From assembly GCA_037577475.1 (NCBI GenBank), contig CM075184.1, positions 11,717,594-11,781,593 on the forward strand: DNA of 64,000 bases, given 5' to 3'. Below the pieces are notes generated by a model. That model saw only the letters and a program-made list of their open reading frames with translations. It ran no database searches and was not told the DNA's origin. Positions 47,995-60,754 of this stretch are shown here, in pieces (positions within the stretch are counted from its first letter, which is position 1; each line of letters starts with the position of its first letter). Origin of the DNA: Chaunax sp. Z400 (Eukaryota > Chordata > Actinopteri > Lophiiformes > Chaunacidae). The position numbers were made by a program, and so were the translations under genes.

Positions 47995-49251
47995 ATTTAT
48001 ATTGACTTGCATATTGAATTCTATATTACTCCTCTTATAGTTTCTGGCACAGGGTCTTTCGGGGTAAATACATTCTGTACACTACCTATTTGTATTTATG
48101 TAGCTTCACAAACAAACTAAACATTAAATGAATACAACCACAGATTTAGCTGCAAAGTCTTAATAAGGGAATTAGATAAAAACACTCGGTATGCTTGTGG
48201 TAATTGCCTTGTGCCTGCTGCAGCTATGATTGCATACAGAAGGTCTGCAACTCCATGGAGACGCCGAGGAAATCCTGAAATTATTGAGGTGGAGAATTAT
48301 ACAACAGCTGCTCTGTTGAAAGAGGACGCTTGTCTTTAATAGTCTGCATCTTAATAAGTACAAACAGACATGACACAGAGCACTTATTCTGTGAAATGTT
48401 TCACCCTACAGGTGGGAAGAAGCAATTCTAAATTGGGCTAAATCAACATTACAAACACAGACACAGAGGAGGGCGATATGAGGCTGAATGTCACTTAGCT
48501 GCACATTTTTTATACTGTATTTCCGTCGCTGAACAAACTCGTGAACGTTTCTCTTTGTCTCTGCTGTTTGCCTGTTTGCCATAGACTGTCATGACCTATA
48601 GGCCCCTATAGCTGCCATTTATTGACAAATTAAACCTTGTTTCTTGGTTTCATTTCTTTTGAACCAGCAGATTGGGCACAGATGATTTGGTTTGCTGCAA
48701 ACTCTGTGTGTTGCTAATTTGTATTTACCCAAATATGCAGAATGTAGCATTTGTAGCAGTGATTGCAAGTTGTATGATTAAATTACATACTTTAAATTGT
48801 AATGTGTATTTTAGGCATGATCTGAGCATATGAGATGAGCATATGGAACCTACCTGATCACATTTTATTGAATTAAACTAAAGAATTAAATGTACATTAT
48901 TTGTAACTTCCACAGAATGACATATACAAGTGTTTTCTGATATGAATCAATCTGTCTTCCAAAACTGCTGCAAATCACCTCTGAAGAAAAAAGAAAAAAA
49001 CATGACCAAACCTGTGTGATCAGTTATGTTATTGGTTATTGGCTATGGAACGATCATGGTTATACTTTAAAGATACCAAAGTTGATAGTTGGTTCGTCTC
49101 TAGTCTGTTAACGCTGTTTTTTCAACTTGTCCATCCACCTTCTTTCACAAACATTGTCACTCTCTACGTCACCTGACTTCCTCCTTTACTCCTGTCTTAA
49201 TTACCACAGCTACTAGAAGTCACTTTCATTTAAAATGCGTGTGAAATAATA
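47995..49251. other. Gene-free interval
   Basis: Separates the orphan minisatellite unit from the array. Contains a short perfect palindrome CTATAGG-CC-CCTATAG at 48596-48611 and no gene. Confidence 0.5.
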
Positions 49252-49870
49252 AACATCTAAAATATTTAGGTCTAAATTTGGTACAACATCTAGAATATTT
49301 AGGTCTACATTTGGTACAACATCTAGAATATTTAGGTCTACATTTGCTACAAAATCTAAAATATTTAGGTCTACATTTGGTACAACATCTGGAATATTTA
49401 GGTCTACATTTGGTACAACATCTAGAATATTTAGGTCTACATTTGCTACAAAATCTAAAATATTTAGGTCTACATTTGGTACAACATCTAGAATATTTAG
49501 GTCTACATTTGCTACAACATCTAAAATATTTAGGTCTAAATTTGGTACAACATCTAGAATATTTAGGTCTACATTTGGTACAACATCTAGAATATTTAGG
49601 TCTACATTTGCTACAACATCTAAAATATTTAGGTCTACATTTGGTACAACATCTAGAATATTTAGGTCTACATTTGCTAAAACATCTACAATATTTAGGT
49701 CTAAATTTGGTACAACATCTAGAATATTTAGGTCTACATTTGGTACAACATCTACAATATTTAGGTATACATTTGCTAAAACATCTACAATATTTAGGTC
49801 TATTTGGTACAACATCTAGAATATTTAGGTCTATATTTGCTACAACACCTACAATATTTAGGTCTACATC
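49252..49870 (+). repeat. 33-bp minisatellite, ~19 copies, two unit types
   Basis: Unit core AATATTTAGGTCTACATTTG is followed by either GTACAACATCTAG (type G) or CTACAAMATCTAA (type C). The order of full units is G G C G G C G C G G C G C G G C G C, a mix of two- and three-unit higher-order blocks. One late unit is 30 bp. Because 33 is divisible by 3 and units rarely contain in-frame stops, long open frames occur on both strands (about 200 codons each); they are not genes. Confidence 0.95.
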
Positions 49871-51534
49871 TGATGGAAAGGTGCAGCCATAGTGGATGAG
49901 TTTGAAATTACCATATAAAATGAAATAAGATTTTAACAACCTTTGAGCTTTTTAAGGGGAAAACTGTATGTTAAGGGCTAAATATTGCTACTTGATTATT
50001 TATAAGGGGTAAACATTGATAAATTATTAATCTAGCCAAGCCTTTAAGAAATATTCTACTGTTTTTGTGCTTAACATCCCCTCCTCGAATGTTTTAGAGG
50101 GAATTGCTCCTCAATGACCCTGAGGATTGTCTTTACAGGGAAGCATCTTGCCCAACCTCTAGTGAGAAAGGAAAATATGTGCACTATCTGTGCGTTGAGG
50201 CAGATTGCTCCACGTTCAGTTTGCTATTTTATCACAAATGATGATAAATTTGCATGTGTTTCCTTTCTCTCTCTCTGTTGCAGTGCTGCCAGGTAGAAGG
50301 AGAGGGAGTATCCCCCACATCTCTGGAAAATTGCAGAGAGCAACAAAACATTGTGACTGGTCATCTTGAGCATGGAGAACGAAAAGCAACAACGACCTAA
50401 CGGGACTCGGCATTCGGACGAGTGGGGATGAGAGCTACTGTGTGACATCATCACACAAATCCTCAAGGGTTTAGACTGGAGTTGGCAAATTAGTAAGTCA
50501 TGGCCCAAAATGATTGCCTTAATTACTACACATATACAGATATATGAAGTGATGAAACTAAGAGACTTATAAGAGTTCAAAGATGTTTTCTTTACACGTG
50601 AAAAAAGTGTCTTGTAAGGAACAGATGTGAATATTTTAATATGATAGAGATAATGTTTGGTTGTACTGTCAACATAATGTTTTAGTTGGGTCGGCTTCGT
50701 AGATGTCATTGGTTACTAAATGGTGAGTTTGCTCACTGCATATGTGCAGTCAGCAGTTTGACTTAATCTATTTTTATCTTGTTTCATATCGTCGACCAAA
50801 CACGGCTGGCCTACGGTGGCCTGAGTGGCTCACTCAAACGCCGGCAACAAACTCTTAATTCACCTCGTGTCATAAACACATGAGAATCCTCATTCAGAAA
50901 GTGTATAGAGGGTTGGGAGAGAAATATGAGACATTTATTGACTGGCTCAATGCAACACACTGAAAGACATCAGATGAATACGTTCTTACATTAAGATCCA
51001 CACTAAAATAAAGATGTCAGGCACATTAACACATCATAAATATCTGCCGCACTCATTTTCTATCACAGAAGAACAGCGGATGAAACTCACCGGGCCGTCA
51101 CTGCCCGAGAATCATTGACGTCAAGATGAAATACCTTAGGTTTTTTTCTCAGATGCAAATTTAGAGCTGACCAGCTGCTTTGTTGATATGTTCTCACTTT
51201 GACTTTAACTGTATGCAAAAGTAACATGGACGTGTGTTCTATATTTTTTTAAACCTAGCCTTGATAATTACATAACCAAAGGTGAAACCCTGAATTTATT
51301 GTATGTCGTGGACTTCTGGAAAATGTTATGGTATAGATGCACACTGAATAGGAAAAAAAATGTAAATAGCAGACATTTATACTTGTGTGTCCTACGATGT
51401 GTTGCAGATAGAGTACTATGAGACTTTTTACTTTCTTTGACTGTTATGACCATCAATCAATCATCTGTTTGGTTTGTCCACAATCATGTTCCTTGTATTG
51501 CTGGAATGCTGCTCCAACATTCTTCATTTTCATG

Positions 51535-51603
<69 letters not shown>

Positions 51604-52567
51604 TGCCCATTAAAAATCCACCTACTTGATGATTTGACATACAAAACATGAGGTTGCTGCTTTGTGAGAGACGCATTGGATTTTGTTAGCTCTCTCAGAC
51701 CTGCTACGTTACCCATGTATTTAATGATCAGAAGCGTCCACTATCATAGGTTTATGTTTGTTTTTGGAAACAGGGAGTCAGATTACATATTTTAATGAAG
51801 ACAGTGTTATATTTTCCTGTATATTCCTTCAAAAAATACCCTTTATATGCTGTCAACTAAAATGGCACAGCGAAATTTATAGCTCTTGCTCTTCGTATCT
51901 TTTTGCCTCTAGCCCTAAAAAAATCCTTTCTCTTTTCGTATCTATACTTACCTCAGTGAGAGTATCCCTCAGAAAAGCTGTTGAATGTTCCAAACATTTC
52001 CGTAGTGTCAGAAAACCACTTGGCCACAATAGCTTTAAAATAGATGTTGATGTATTATTAGAATTTTTTCACAGGAGCCACTTTGACACAAAACAGTCGG
52101 GTAAACACATGTTACCTAATATAGATACTAAATAAGGTTCTGATCTTTTCACATCAAAAGGAGTGCTGCTATTTTGTTGTCTCAATGTAAAGGCTTTGTT
52201 CCACTAAATGGAAGGACACCTTTAATTTACTTCATTAGATAAACCTGAGTTTACTTGGTGTTTCATGTCGATGTGGATGCTGTGACAAAGATGCAAATAT
52301 AAAAGTTCACCAGGAATCCCAGAATACTGCAGTAAAGTTAAGGGATTGTCAAATCTGCAAAGTTGTTGGTTCTATAAAAAGTTAAGACAGAAAAACTGCA
52401 GAAGGAGAATTGAAGCTGAACATAAAAGAAATGATTGACAGTGGATAAAGTTTGTTTGACTAGAAAGCAAATCTCTAAAAAAATCTATTTCATGCGAAGA
52501 AATGTCAGTGATATTCATCAGAAAGGAAAAACACAAAGTGATCTCATTTTACAACTAGACAACACCA
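49871..52567. other. Gene-free interval
   Basis: No gene is supported; overlapping open frames at 50216-50709 are on the minus strand without domains. The (TA)31 tract at 51539 is listed separately. Confidence 0.5.
51539..51600. repeat. (TA)31 microsatellite
   Basis: 62 uninterrupted bases of TA. The lack of any interruption suggests high mutability and possible cruciform extrusion; assembly length may be unreliable. Confidence 0.95.
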
Positions 52568-52905
52568 GAGAGCGCAAACCTCTGCCAAGGCAGTTCAGTT
52601 TCCCCTGTGAAGCTCACTAATTCATGCAATTTCTAAACAAATCTGTAATGGAGCCCAACTCTACACATGTCTGGCGCACTCTCCTGGTAGGAGGACTGCA
52701 GGTGCAGCTTCTCCACTCATCTCCCTCATGAACACCTTGAGCAGGCAGCGAATCATTAAGCGTGATTTGTGGGTCTGTAATGATCCAGATCACCACCAAA
52801 ATCCAATGAATTGTTGCTTGGGCCATATCCTACCTACCCTAAAAAAGTAATCAAAATCTGTTTGTAACTCTTTGAGCAATCTGTCTAACAGACAGACAGA
52901 CAAAC
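52568..52905 (-). mobile_element. MITE copy 4, inverted
   Basis: Its left edge, GAGAGCGCAAACCTCTGCCAAG, is the reverse of the family right end (CTTGGCAGAGGT plus CTCTC). Further in, GATCCAGATCACCACCAAAAT, AATCAAAATCTGTTTG and GAGCAATCTGTCTAACAGAC reverse the interior of copies 1 and 2. The far terminus is lost. Confidence 0.55.
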
Positions 52906-55900
52906 CAAACAAACTGTGTGTAATTGTTTTATTTGTCACTTTAACAGATAAGTGGAATCACTGCAGGGTGATGAAGTGCTCCTCTCTTAATGGCATCACA
53001 CTTTTTAAGAATTTTGAGAATGAATAAACAAGTTAGAATAGAAAACACTTGATAATATGAGGATTAATAAAAAGAATAAATCAACTACAAAACAGTAGAC
53101 ATTACTTTAACTTTGAAACGGACAGTCAAGTAGATGGAGGTGAGGCAACACGCCTTAAAATTCAACAGAAGAAGAAGATGGGACAAGGTCACCCGCTCGA
53201 TGAGGGAGCGTTCTTTGTCAGACGTGTTTGTCCCTGTAGTGTCCTTCACAACATAGCTATTCAAGCATTTTCCCTCTAATAGTACTTGGTATTGAGGTGG
53301 GAAATTGGTAGAATATATTTCCCTGATTATTGGTCCTTGCTCCTATTCACACATGACCCCATTTCAGGGACAGACTGCATCTGTGAAAGGGGCTTTAGAT
53401 GAGAAACTGATACCACTGTAACTCGGGTACAGTAGACATGAGGCTCCAGCCAACCAATTAGCTTAGCATAAAGACACCTAGGAAGCCAACCACGAAATGG
53501 TTTGGCACAGAACTCCTAGTTAAACCACAAGTAGCTGGTTTTACACTAAATTAAACACAAAATATTAAATGTGTTTCATAATTCACAAGCTTTTAAAGGT
53601 GCTGGTTGTCAGGTTTTGATACCTTTGGACTGAGCTAAGCTGAAGCTATATATTTACTGTACAGACAGGGGATGGGTATGGATCTTCACATGAGGGAAAA
53701 CATAAGTCAAAAAATGTCAGAACAATTCATTTCAGAGGTAAATTAAATGAAAATATAACCCATCTGTAGAGAAGTATTTTCAGAAGTGATTCTATTACAT
53801 TAATCTTGTCAGATTATGGGCCTCAAACTGCTCCAAACCTGACCCCTCAGTTCTAGCCGGACGTAGCCAGCCCAGATTCATAACCGCAATACCAGCAGCC
53901 AGTAGTGGCCAGAAGCTGCACAGCAACAATACTATAAAGAGGCAAATTAATCTATTCAGTGATTTGTTCAGCAACAGCTCTGTATTATCGCAGCAATGCA
54001 GAGCAGAAGACACTTAGCCAGAGAGTAACATGCCCACAGGTTAAAAGAGAGAAAAAGGACAGGATCAGCCTGAGAACCGATCCTCAAGGCCACCTCAATC
54101 AAGCAGAACAAACAAGCGCCGAAGGTGACAAAGAAATCTGTTTAATGGGACTGTTTCTAACCCATTTCCTCAATAGAAAAATGAAAGCATTTTATTTGAT
54201 TAGAGGCTGCAATTATGTCAAGTTGCGCTGATGAAGCGCTTCCATCTACGGTCATCCAAGATCAGTAGTGGCCTAGAGAGGGGCGGTGTGCAATAATGAA
54301 TGAAGAAAGAGGATGAGGGTCCGTTTTGAAGCAGAATAGATATTACAGATAAAAAAAATTTATTTATCCTCCTGTGTGACCTCAATGAGAGTCGTGCTCT
54401 GAATAAAAGGTCCTCAGATAGCAACATGGATATTTATCAGGAGGTTGCCCAGGTCACCTGATGAGTGGAAAAGAAACCTTAAGACTAAACAACTCATCTA
54501 AAGTTTATTTTACTTGGTACAACAAGATATTCATGAAGATATCAAAGTTGTCTACAGTAATTACTTTTATGATAACAGGAATGACCAAAAGAGGAAGAGG
54601 AGACTTACCCAACACCGCTTAGCTCATTGTCAGTTATGATGTTAAAATAAACTCAGTAAATTGAATACAGCTGAAATCATTTGAAAGAAGATCTTGTTGG
54701 GGATTGATTTCACACTATGAAGGGGGTTTCCAGCATTTCTGAGGCCTAAACTTCTCAAACTCATCCAATAATCCACTAAGAATAACTTTAAAATGAATGG
54801 CTCCCCTGTAACAAAGGATTTCTTCTTAAAAAAACAATTGACCACAGATATAACATCATGAAAAGCAAGAGCCTAGTGTTTAATATTTATTAATGCGGTA
54901 AATTTAAACAGCTTTTACTGTTACCTGATTTGACACAAAACAGCCTGATCCTGTTTCCTAATTTTTAATTTCAACTTATAAAATACGGCAGGAAAAGAGC
55001 CTCAGGACGTTACTCCATTCTCCTGATTTATTTGTAAAAACAGGTAAACAACCCAAATACAAGGTTACAGTAATGAAAAAGTATCTGAACCAAATCTTTT
55101 GGATGGTGATTAAATATGAAATATTTACTAGTAAGAACAAGTGGAAGCTTTTACTGGTCATTTATCACAGAGCTATAACTAAATTATATATATGACAAAC
55201 ATCTTCAGCCTAGTTGTAATAAACTGAAACGTTATTTTATTTTTATTGATCATCTGATATTAGGTGGCTGTTGAGCTGTCGCTGGAAGGTAGCCACATTT
55301 TTTTATTACAAATCATCACAAACTGCAAAAGATAAATTTTATTTGCCCAAACAAATAAAATGAAAAATGGCCCAATCTGGCAACACTAATGGCTTTTGCC
55401 TGCAGTAATCAGGATGGAGGTGTTGATGGAGTAACAATTCACACATCCACCTTTGTTGTTCATGTATTGAATTTGGTTTAACAAGTCTCACTTTTAAATG
55501 TTTGTCTCGTAAAGCTGAGAGGCGTCTTTAAAAAAAAAAAAAAAAGACAGTGACTGATCCCAGTATCTCCACGCTGCACCATGTGGAAATGTAGAAGTTG
55601 TAAAAACGAGTGTTTACTGTAACATCCTCAATGTTAGATAACACCAGGAAACCACTTTACGTCTTAATCTCCTTATTAACAAGGTGGCTCATGACGAGCG
55701 CTGTAAAACTGTTGAACAGTGACGCAGTTTGTTTTCATTTAGCGACTGTGTTATTATATGACTGACTGGATTTCAGATTGTTTTGCACCATCTGCCTCCT
55801 GCAGAACAGTGTTAGTGCTCTAGCTGGAAGTGCAATGAATACAGTATTTGCCTGGTCACATTTGTGTTTAGGACATTGTGGCAGGGAGGAGACAAATTAA

Positions 55901-58900
55901 ATGCTTGGCAGAATTCATGTGTTTGTTTACAGGCCTTTGCAAAGGCAGCTAATGTCACCATATCACTCAGATTCATGGGTTAATAACAGGGTTATCACTG
56001 GAGGAATTCTTGATGGTCAGTACTTGGAAGAATGAAGAGAGGATGACTCATTCTCTCAGATATTATGACATTGATTAAATGATAAAAAGCCGTCCTTATC
56101 TTGAATGTCACCCACATTTAATTTGGCAAACGTTTCGTTTTCTGGGTCTTGGTGTAGATTATGATAAATCAAGAAGGGATTTAGCACGCCCCATAAAATA
56201 TCGACTGGACAGTTGACACAGTGGAGTGCAGGTTGTGATTTGAATACAAACATAGTTGCAAATATCACAGGCAGAAATGCATTTGGGGAGTCACAGCAAT
56301 GAGTTCAGTGCTGCCACAGTTTCCTTGAGCAAAGCAACCTCTGCCTGCTTCATGTGAATACTACTAACACCTGCCCTTGTCCATCAAACTATTGGACATT
56401 CAGTTATGAAGTTTAAAGACACATTTATTATACATGTTATTGTGGATAGAGCTGCAACAATTAGTCATTTAATCATTTCATTAAAAGGCAACTATGTTTT
56501 TTGATTATTATCAAGTAAAAATGCCAAACAGTCTCTGGTTCCAGCTTCTTGAATGTGTGGATTTGATGCTTTCAATTTGACATACGTATATAACAATAAA
56601 CTGAATATCTATTCGGAGATCTATTAAGCCTGAATAGATCTACTTGGAGAGGGAAGTTATTTTTGTTTTATTTATTAATCAATCAACACACTAATGGTCA
56701 GATTCATAATAATAAATCTCTAATCATTAGTTCCAACTAATGATTAGTTGGAACTAATGGAATACAACAGCAATATTATGATATTATGTAATCCCCTAAC
56801 GCTCTGTGATGAATGCTAGCTGTTCGATGATATTACAGTGTAATGCTTCATGATTTTTGGGCAATAGAAAGTCCAATGCTCAACACCTGGAGAACTGAAC
56901 GCACTGCAACATGTGAACAGAAAAAACACAAGCGAGTAAAGAAAAACAACTAAATAAAACATTGGGAAATATAAATTTAGTATGTTTTGTTAAATTATTA
57001 CAGATGTTCATTTTTAGGATGAATTTGATCAGATTTTGTCTGTTTGCATGTTGTTTTCTTTAAGTTCCATGTGTTAAGCTCTCAAGGCTGCTGTAACTCT
57101 TGCATCATAACTATGATGGAACATCCTGCTCACATTAGATGACGTGTACTCCAGTCTGTAAAGACCAGTTACTATGGTAACAGTTGGTAAACACAACCTT
57201 CAACAGACTACATGAGGGCCATGGCACATTTCTCCTCAACAAGCCTCCAAATGTAAAGGTCAAGAATTATTAAGCATGTTTAATTCTGCCTGTCATTCAA
57301 TGTTTAAATGGGTATTTTTTAGTGTCTTAGTCTGCATTTAGATGTAAATCAGACATGATATCGATCATTTCATTGCAGTTTCTCAACTTCCCTCCACTAG
57401 AGCGTGATGAAGGAGGGCCACACACACAAAGTAAAAAATAAAGTACAAAAACAGCTAAAGAAAAAACACAAATAAAGAATATATTCACATATGAAGACAG
57501 GGTTCAGACTAATAATCCTGAGGTGTCTATGCAAGCTGGTGCAGTTTGGTCAGCCAAGGCCACAGTCACATTTATACAGTGGACATGATCCAGTATATCT
57601 CCATTGGTTATGATTCTCTCAATGCACAGATGATCTGCATGTAGCCAGCAGAGATGCTGCTGCTGTGCTGCACCAATGCAGAGTAGATGGTCGTCAATGA
57701 TGGTGACTGTATTATTGTTTTTATTTGGAGGGTGGTGGTGGGTGCATTGGTTTAAATATTACTGCTTCACATATGTGTATGCTTAAAACTGTTCATCTGC
57801 CACTCTCTTGTCACAAAGGAGGGAAATCATCAGTCAGCAAAGGAAAACTGACGGTAACTATTAATGAACATGTAAAATATTTCTACAGTTCAGGTGTTGA
57901 GAAATATTCATGTGAATTTTGGCCAACCTTTTATTCTGCATGTTGCTTTGTTTTGAGAAAAATGCATCCTATGGTATGTTGGTATTTTCTTGGGGGTGCT
58001 CCTTCTCTTTCTCTGTATCTTTGGAGCTCGTCACTCCTGACCTTAATTCTTCCTTCTTTTTTTGTTTTTCTCTTTGTTTTATTTTTTGGTACTGTAAACC
58101 TACCAACTTCTGGATTTTCTACATTCATAACATTTTGTAGACAGCAATATGAGATGTGATTGAAAATGGAATATGTGCAATGTTGATTAAAGAAAAATAT
58201 AATATATTCAATAAAAATTCAGAAAACAGAGGTGTTTTAAGATGTGCCTTTTTTGTCAGAGGTGAATGACTGATAACTGGAACGTAGCTTTTGATGAGGC
58301 TAGATGGCCTAGCTTTGTAGTATAGGTAATATAGCTAATTTTGAGACAAGCTCAAAACCTTTATTCGAAGGTTGAAATCCTCTATGTTTATCTCTGCTGC
58401 TGCTGTGTTCACTGCAGTACTGGCGCTGTCTCTGCAGAGCTGAACACATACATTAAGCAACAAATGAGTCTATTAACAGGAATTTTACACCCTCTCCAAT
58501 AAAAGATACAGCATGTTTTTAACCTCCACGGCAGGGTGGTGTCAGCAGCCTTATTAGTGGCCAAATTTAGTCTTCATAAAACTGGAGGAATGGAAATAAG
58601 GTATAAATTTCCTGCCCTCTGGTTGCACAAAGACATGTTTCCTGCTCTTTGCAGCTCTCATTATTACACTGTAATAATGAGAAATGTGTTTTAAACATTG
58701 CCTTTTCTCAGACATACAAACAAATGACTCTAAACTATTCTGCTATATTTATTTATATGCATTCCAACACTTGGTCTCAGCATATAGATAATCTAATAAA
58801 CTAAAGCTCAGCATATCTCCCTGACTGTGGCTGTTTTGTTTGCCGTTAGCTGTTGGAACATGTTTACATACATTGCTGGTATCCCTCAGACAGAATCAGC

Positions 58901-60401
58901 TCTGTAAGCAGGACCCGAGTATCACAGTGACAGAACATTTTCATCCATGGTGGCCTTTTACGGTGGTTGCCTTTGAAACTTGATGCCCGAGCCATTCATG
59001 TTTGACACGTTCTAAATATTTTAAATGGGTCTGTTGTGGCGCAATTACTTGACTCCTGGATAAACACCAGTTCATCCATCATGCTGGTGATGGACACACT
59101 GCAGCTGGGATGTGAATCTTACTGCAAAAGACACAAGTTTTTGTGAGGATGCAGCACGTTAGCCCTGGGCTAAACCCTCACAGACCAGGGAAAAGCAACA
59201 GCAAACACACTTTATTATTTTTAATGCTCCACATGCCTCGGAGAGACTGAATGTGTTTGCTACAAATTTTTCGTACATGACAGCGACACTGAAAGGTCGA
59301 CGACTCCGGGATCAGGTCACGGTGAGGTAAGTCAGTCCAGTGTTATATATAGTAGCTCACCCTTTACAGCTGTCTCCACAAAACAAGTCAAGGTACACGA
59401 GGTCTATCCTCAACAATCACACATAGTCTACACACATGTGCAAAAAGCAACCACAGACACGCACCTGATGTTAGCCACACACCCAGACCGACTCATTCAG
59501 ATGAATGCTTCGTCACTGTGAAAAAGCAACCATGCAGGACGTGTCATTGGCTGCTTTGCAAACCATGAATGTGAACAAAGTAAGTCTGAGATAGCTGGAA
59601 ACTTTTGCTTATTGGATTTCTTTGTTTATTTGTGTTTGCATCCTACATACACTGAATTATAACAATGACGTTCTTTCAATGTATAGTTTGTAATTCCTAC
59701 AGTCTGGAATTCTTTATTCTTCTATTTAAGTATTGTTTGGCCAAAGTATTATTTTGAGATGTATTTAAAAGAACAGTTTTCCCAACAATGATTTTATCAT
59801 TTGCTTCTCACCACCGTCCTGGAAAGTAAGTTTCTTAGTTCATAAAATACTTCTGGCGCTTCACAGAAAAACAGAGTTGCAGCATTTTTACCATAACTCC
59901 ATCCATAAGTAGGTCAATGACAGACTGTGTGACTGTTTTGGTCGTGTGTTAAATACAGCTTTTGTAATAAAACATTTTAAGGCAATTTTCATGTCAGAAA
60001 TGGGGCATTTTTTATCAAATGGACATCTATGGTCCAGTTTGTGTCAGTTAATGCATCCTTGATGTGAAAAAAATTGGGAACCATTATTCTAAACAACTGA
60101 AGAAGATGGTGACTTGTTTGTTTGTTTGTTTTTTATATTATTTTATTTTATTTTGTTTTTAGTATTTACACCTTTTTTATGCTGAAACCCTTAATGTACC
60201 TTCTAAGCTGAAAGTATCGGAGTGCACTCTGTTAAGTGGGTGCTCAAGCTTGAACACACGAGGCTATATGTGCATCTAAAGGAGATTAGACACTCTCTGC
60301 ATTCCTGGTGTTTCCCTGCTACCTGGAAGTTAGAAGCTATGCAGCAAATGCTTCAGCAAATTCTTTTCAAATCAATTTTTCTTTTCTTTTTTTTTATTAA
60401 A
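52906..60401. other. Gene-free interval with palindrome and A/T tracts
   Basis: No gene is supported over 7.5 kb. It holds an A16-type run near 55531-55545, the palindrome at 56725-56759 and a TTTG/TTTTA tract at 60116-60170. The 144-codon frame at 57725-58159 has one hydrophobic stretch, but no family signature or splice context. Confidence 0.45.
56725..56759. repeat. 35-bp perfect palindrome (17-bp arms)
   Basis: CATTAGTTCCAACTAAT (56725-56741), one G, then its exact reverse complement (56743-56759). No repeat-family match on either side is evident. Confidence 0.9.
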
Positions 60402-60754
60402 GGGGGGGGCGGCATGGTGGCTTAGTGGTTAGCACTGTTGTCTCGCAGCAAGAAGGCTCTGAGTTCAAATCCACCTGAGGACCTGGGACTTTTCTGAGTG
60501 GAGTTTACATGTTCTACCTGTGGGTTTCCTCCGGGTTCTCCAGCTTTATCCCACCACCAAAAACATGCTATATAGGTGAATTGGTGACTATAAATTGCCC
60601 ATGAGTGTGGATTGTTGTCTTGTCTTGTTTGGCCCTATGATGAACTGGTAACTAGTCCAGGGCGTACCCCACCTGTCACCCAATGTCAGCTGTAATAGGC
60701 TCCAGCGACCCTGCACAGGATAAGCGGTTACAGAAAATGGAAGGGATGGATGGA
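60402..60754 (+). repeat. L2/SINE-like repeat, near-complete copy
   Basis: Head GGGGCGGCATGGTGGCTTAG, a B-box-like GAGTTCAAATCC, CCACCAAAAACATGCTATAT, GCCCTATGATGAACTGGTAA, GTCAGCTGTAATAGGCTCCA, and tail GGATAAGCGGTTACAGAAAA then GGATGGATGGA. This is the longest copy in the window and gives the reference order for the split copy at 45747 and the inverted copy at 12427. The tail resembles those of L2-clade LINEs, which may have moved it. Preceded by a T-run and A-rich segment. Confidence 0.8.

Noticed and set aside
49252..49870. CRISPR-like array
   Set aside because: Repeats are directly adjacent with no unique spacers, and the window is a vertebrate genome. It is a minisatellite.
49213..49939. 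Long open frames on both strands (about 200-237 codons), apparent 11-residue-repeat proteins
   Set aside because: They are produced by a 33-bp tandem repeat whose length is a multiple of three and which lacks stops in several frames. No start context, flanking coding sequence or domain.
57725..58159. 144-codon open frame with a hydrophobic stretch and nearby AATAAA
   Set aside because: No recognisable family, weak composition, no splice context. Chance is likely in AT-rich DNA.
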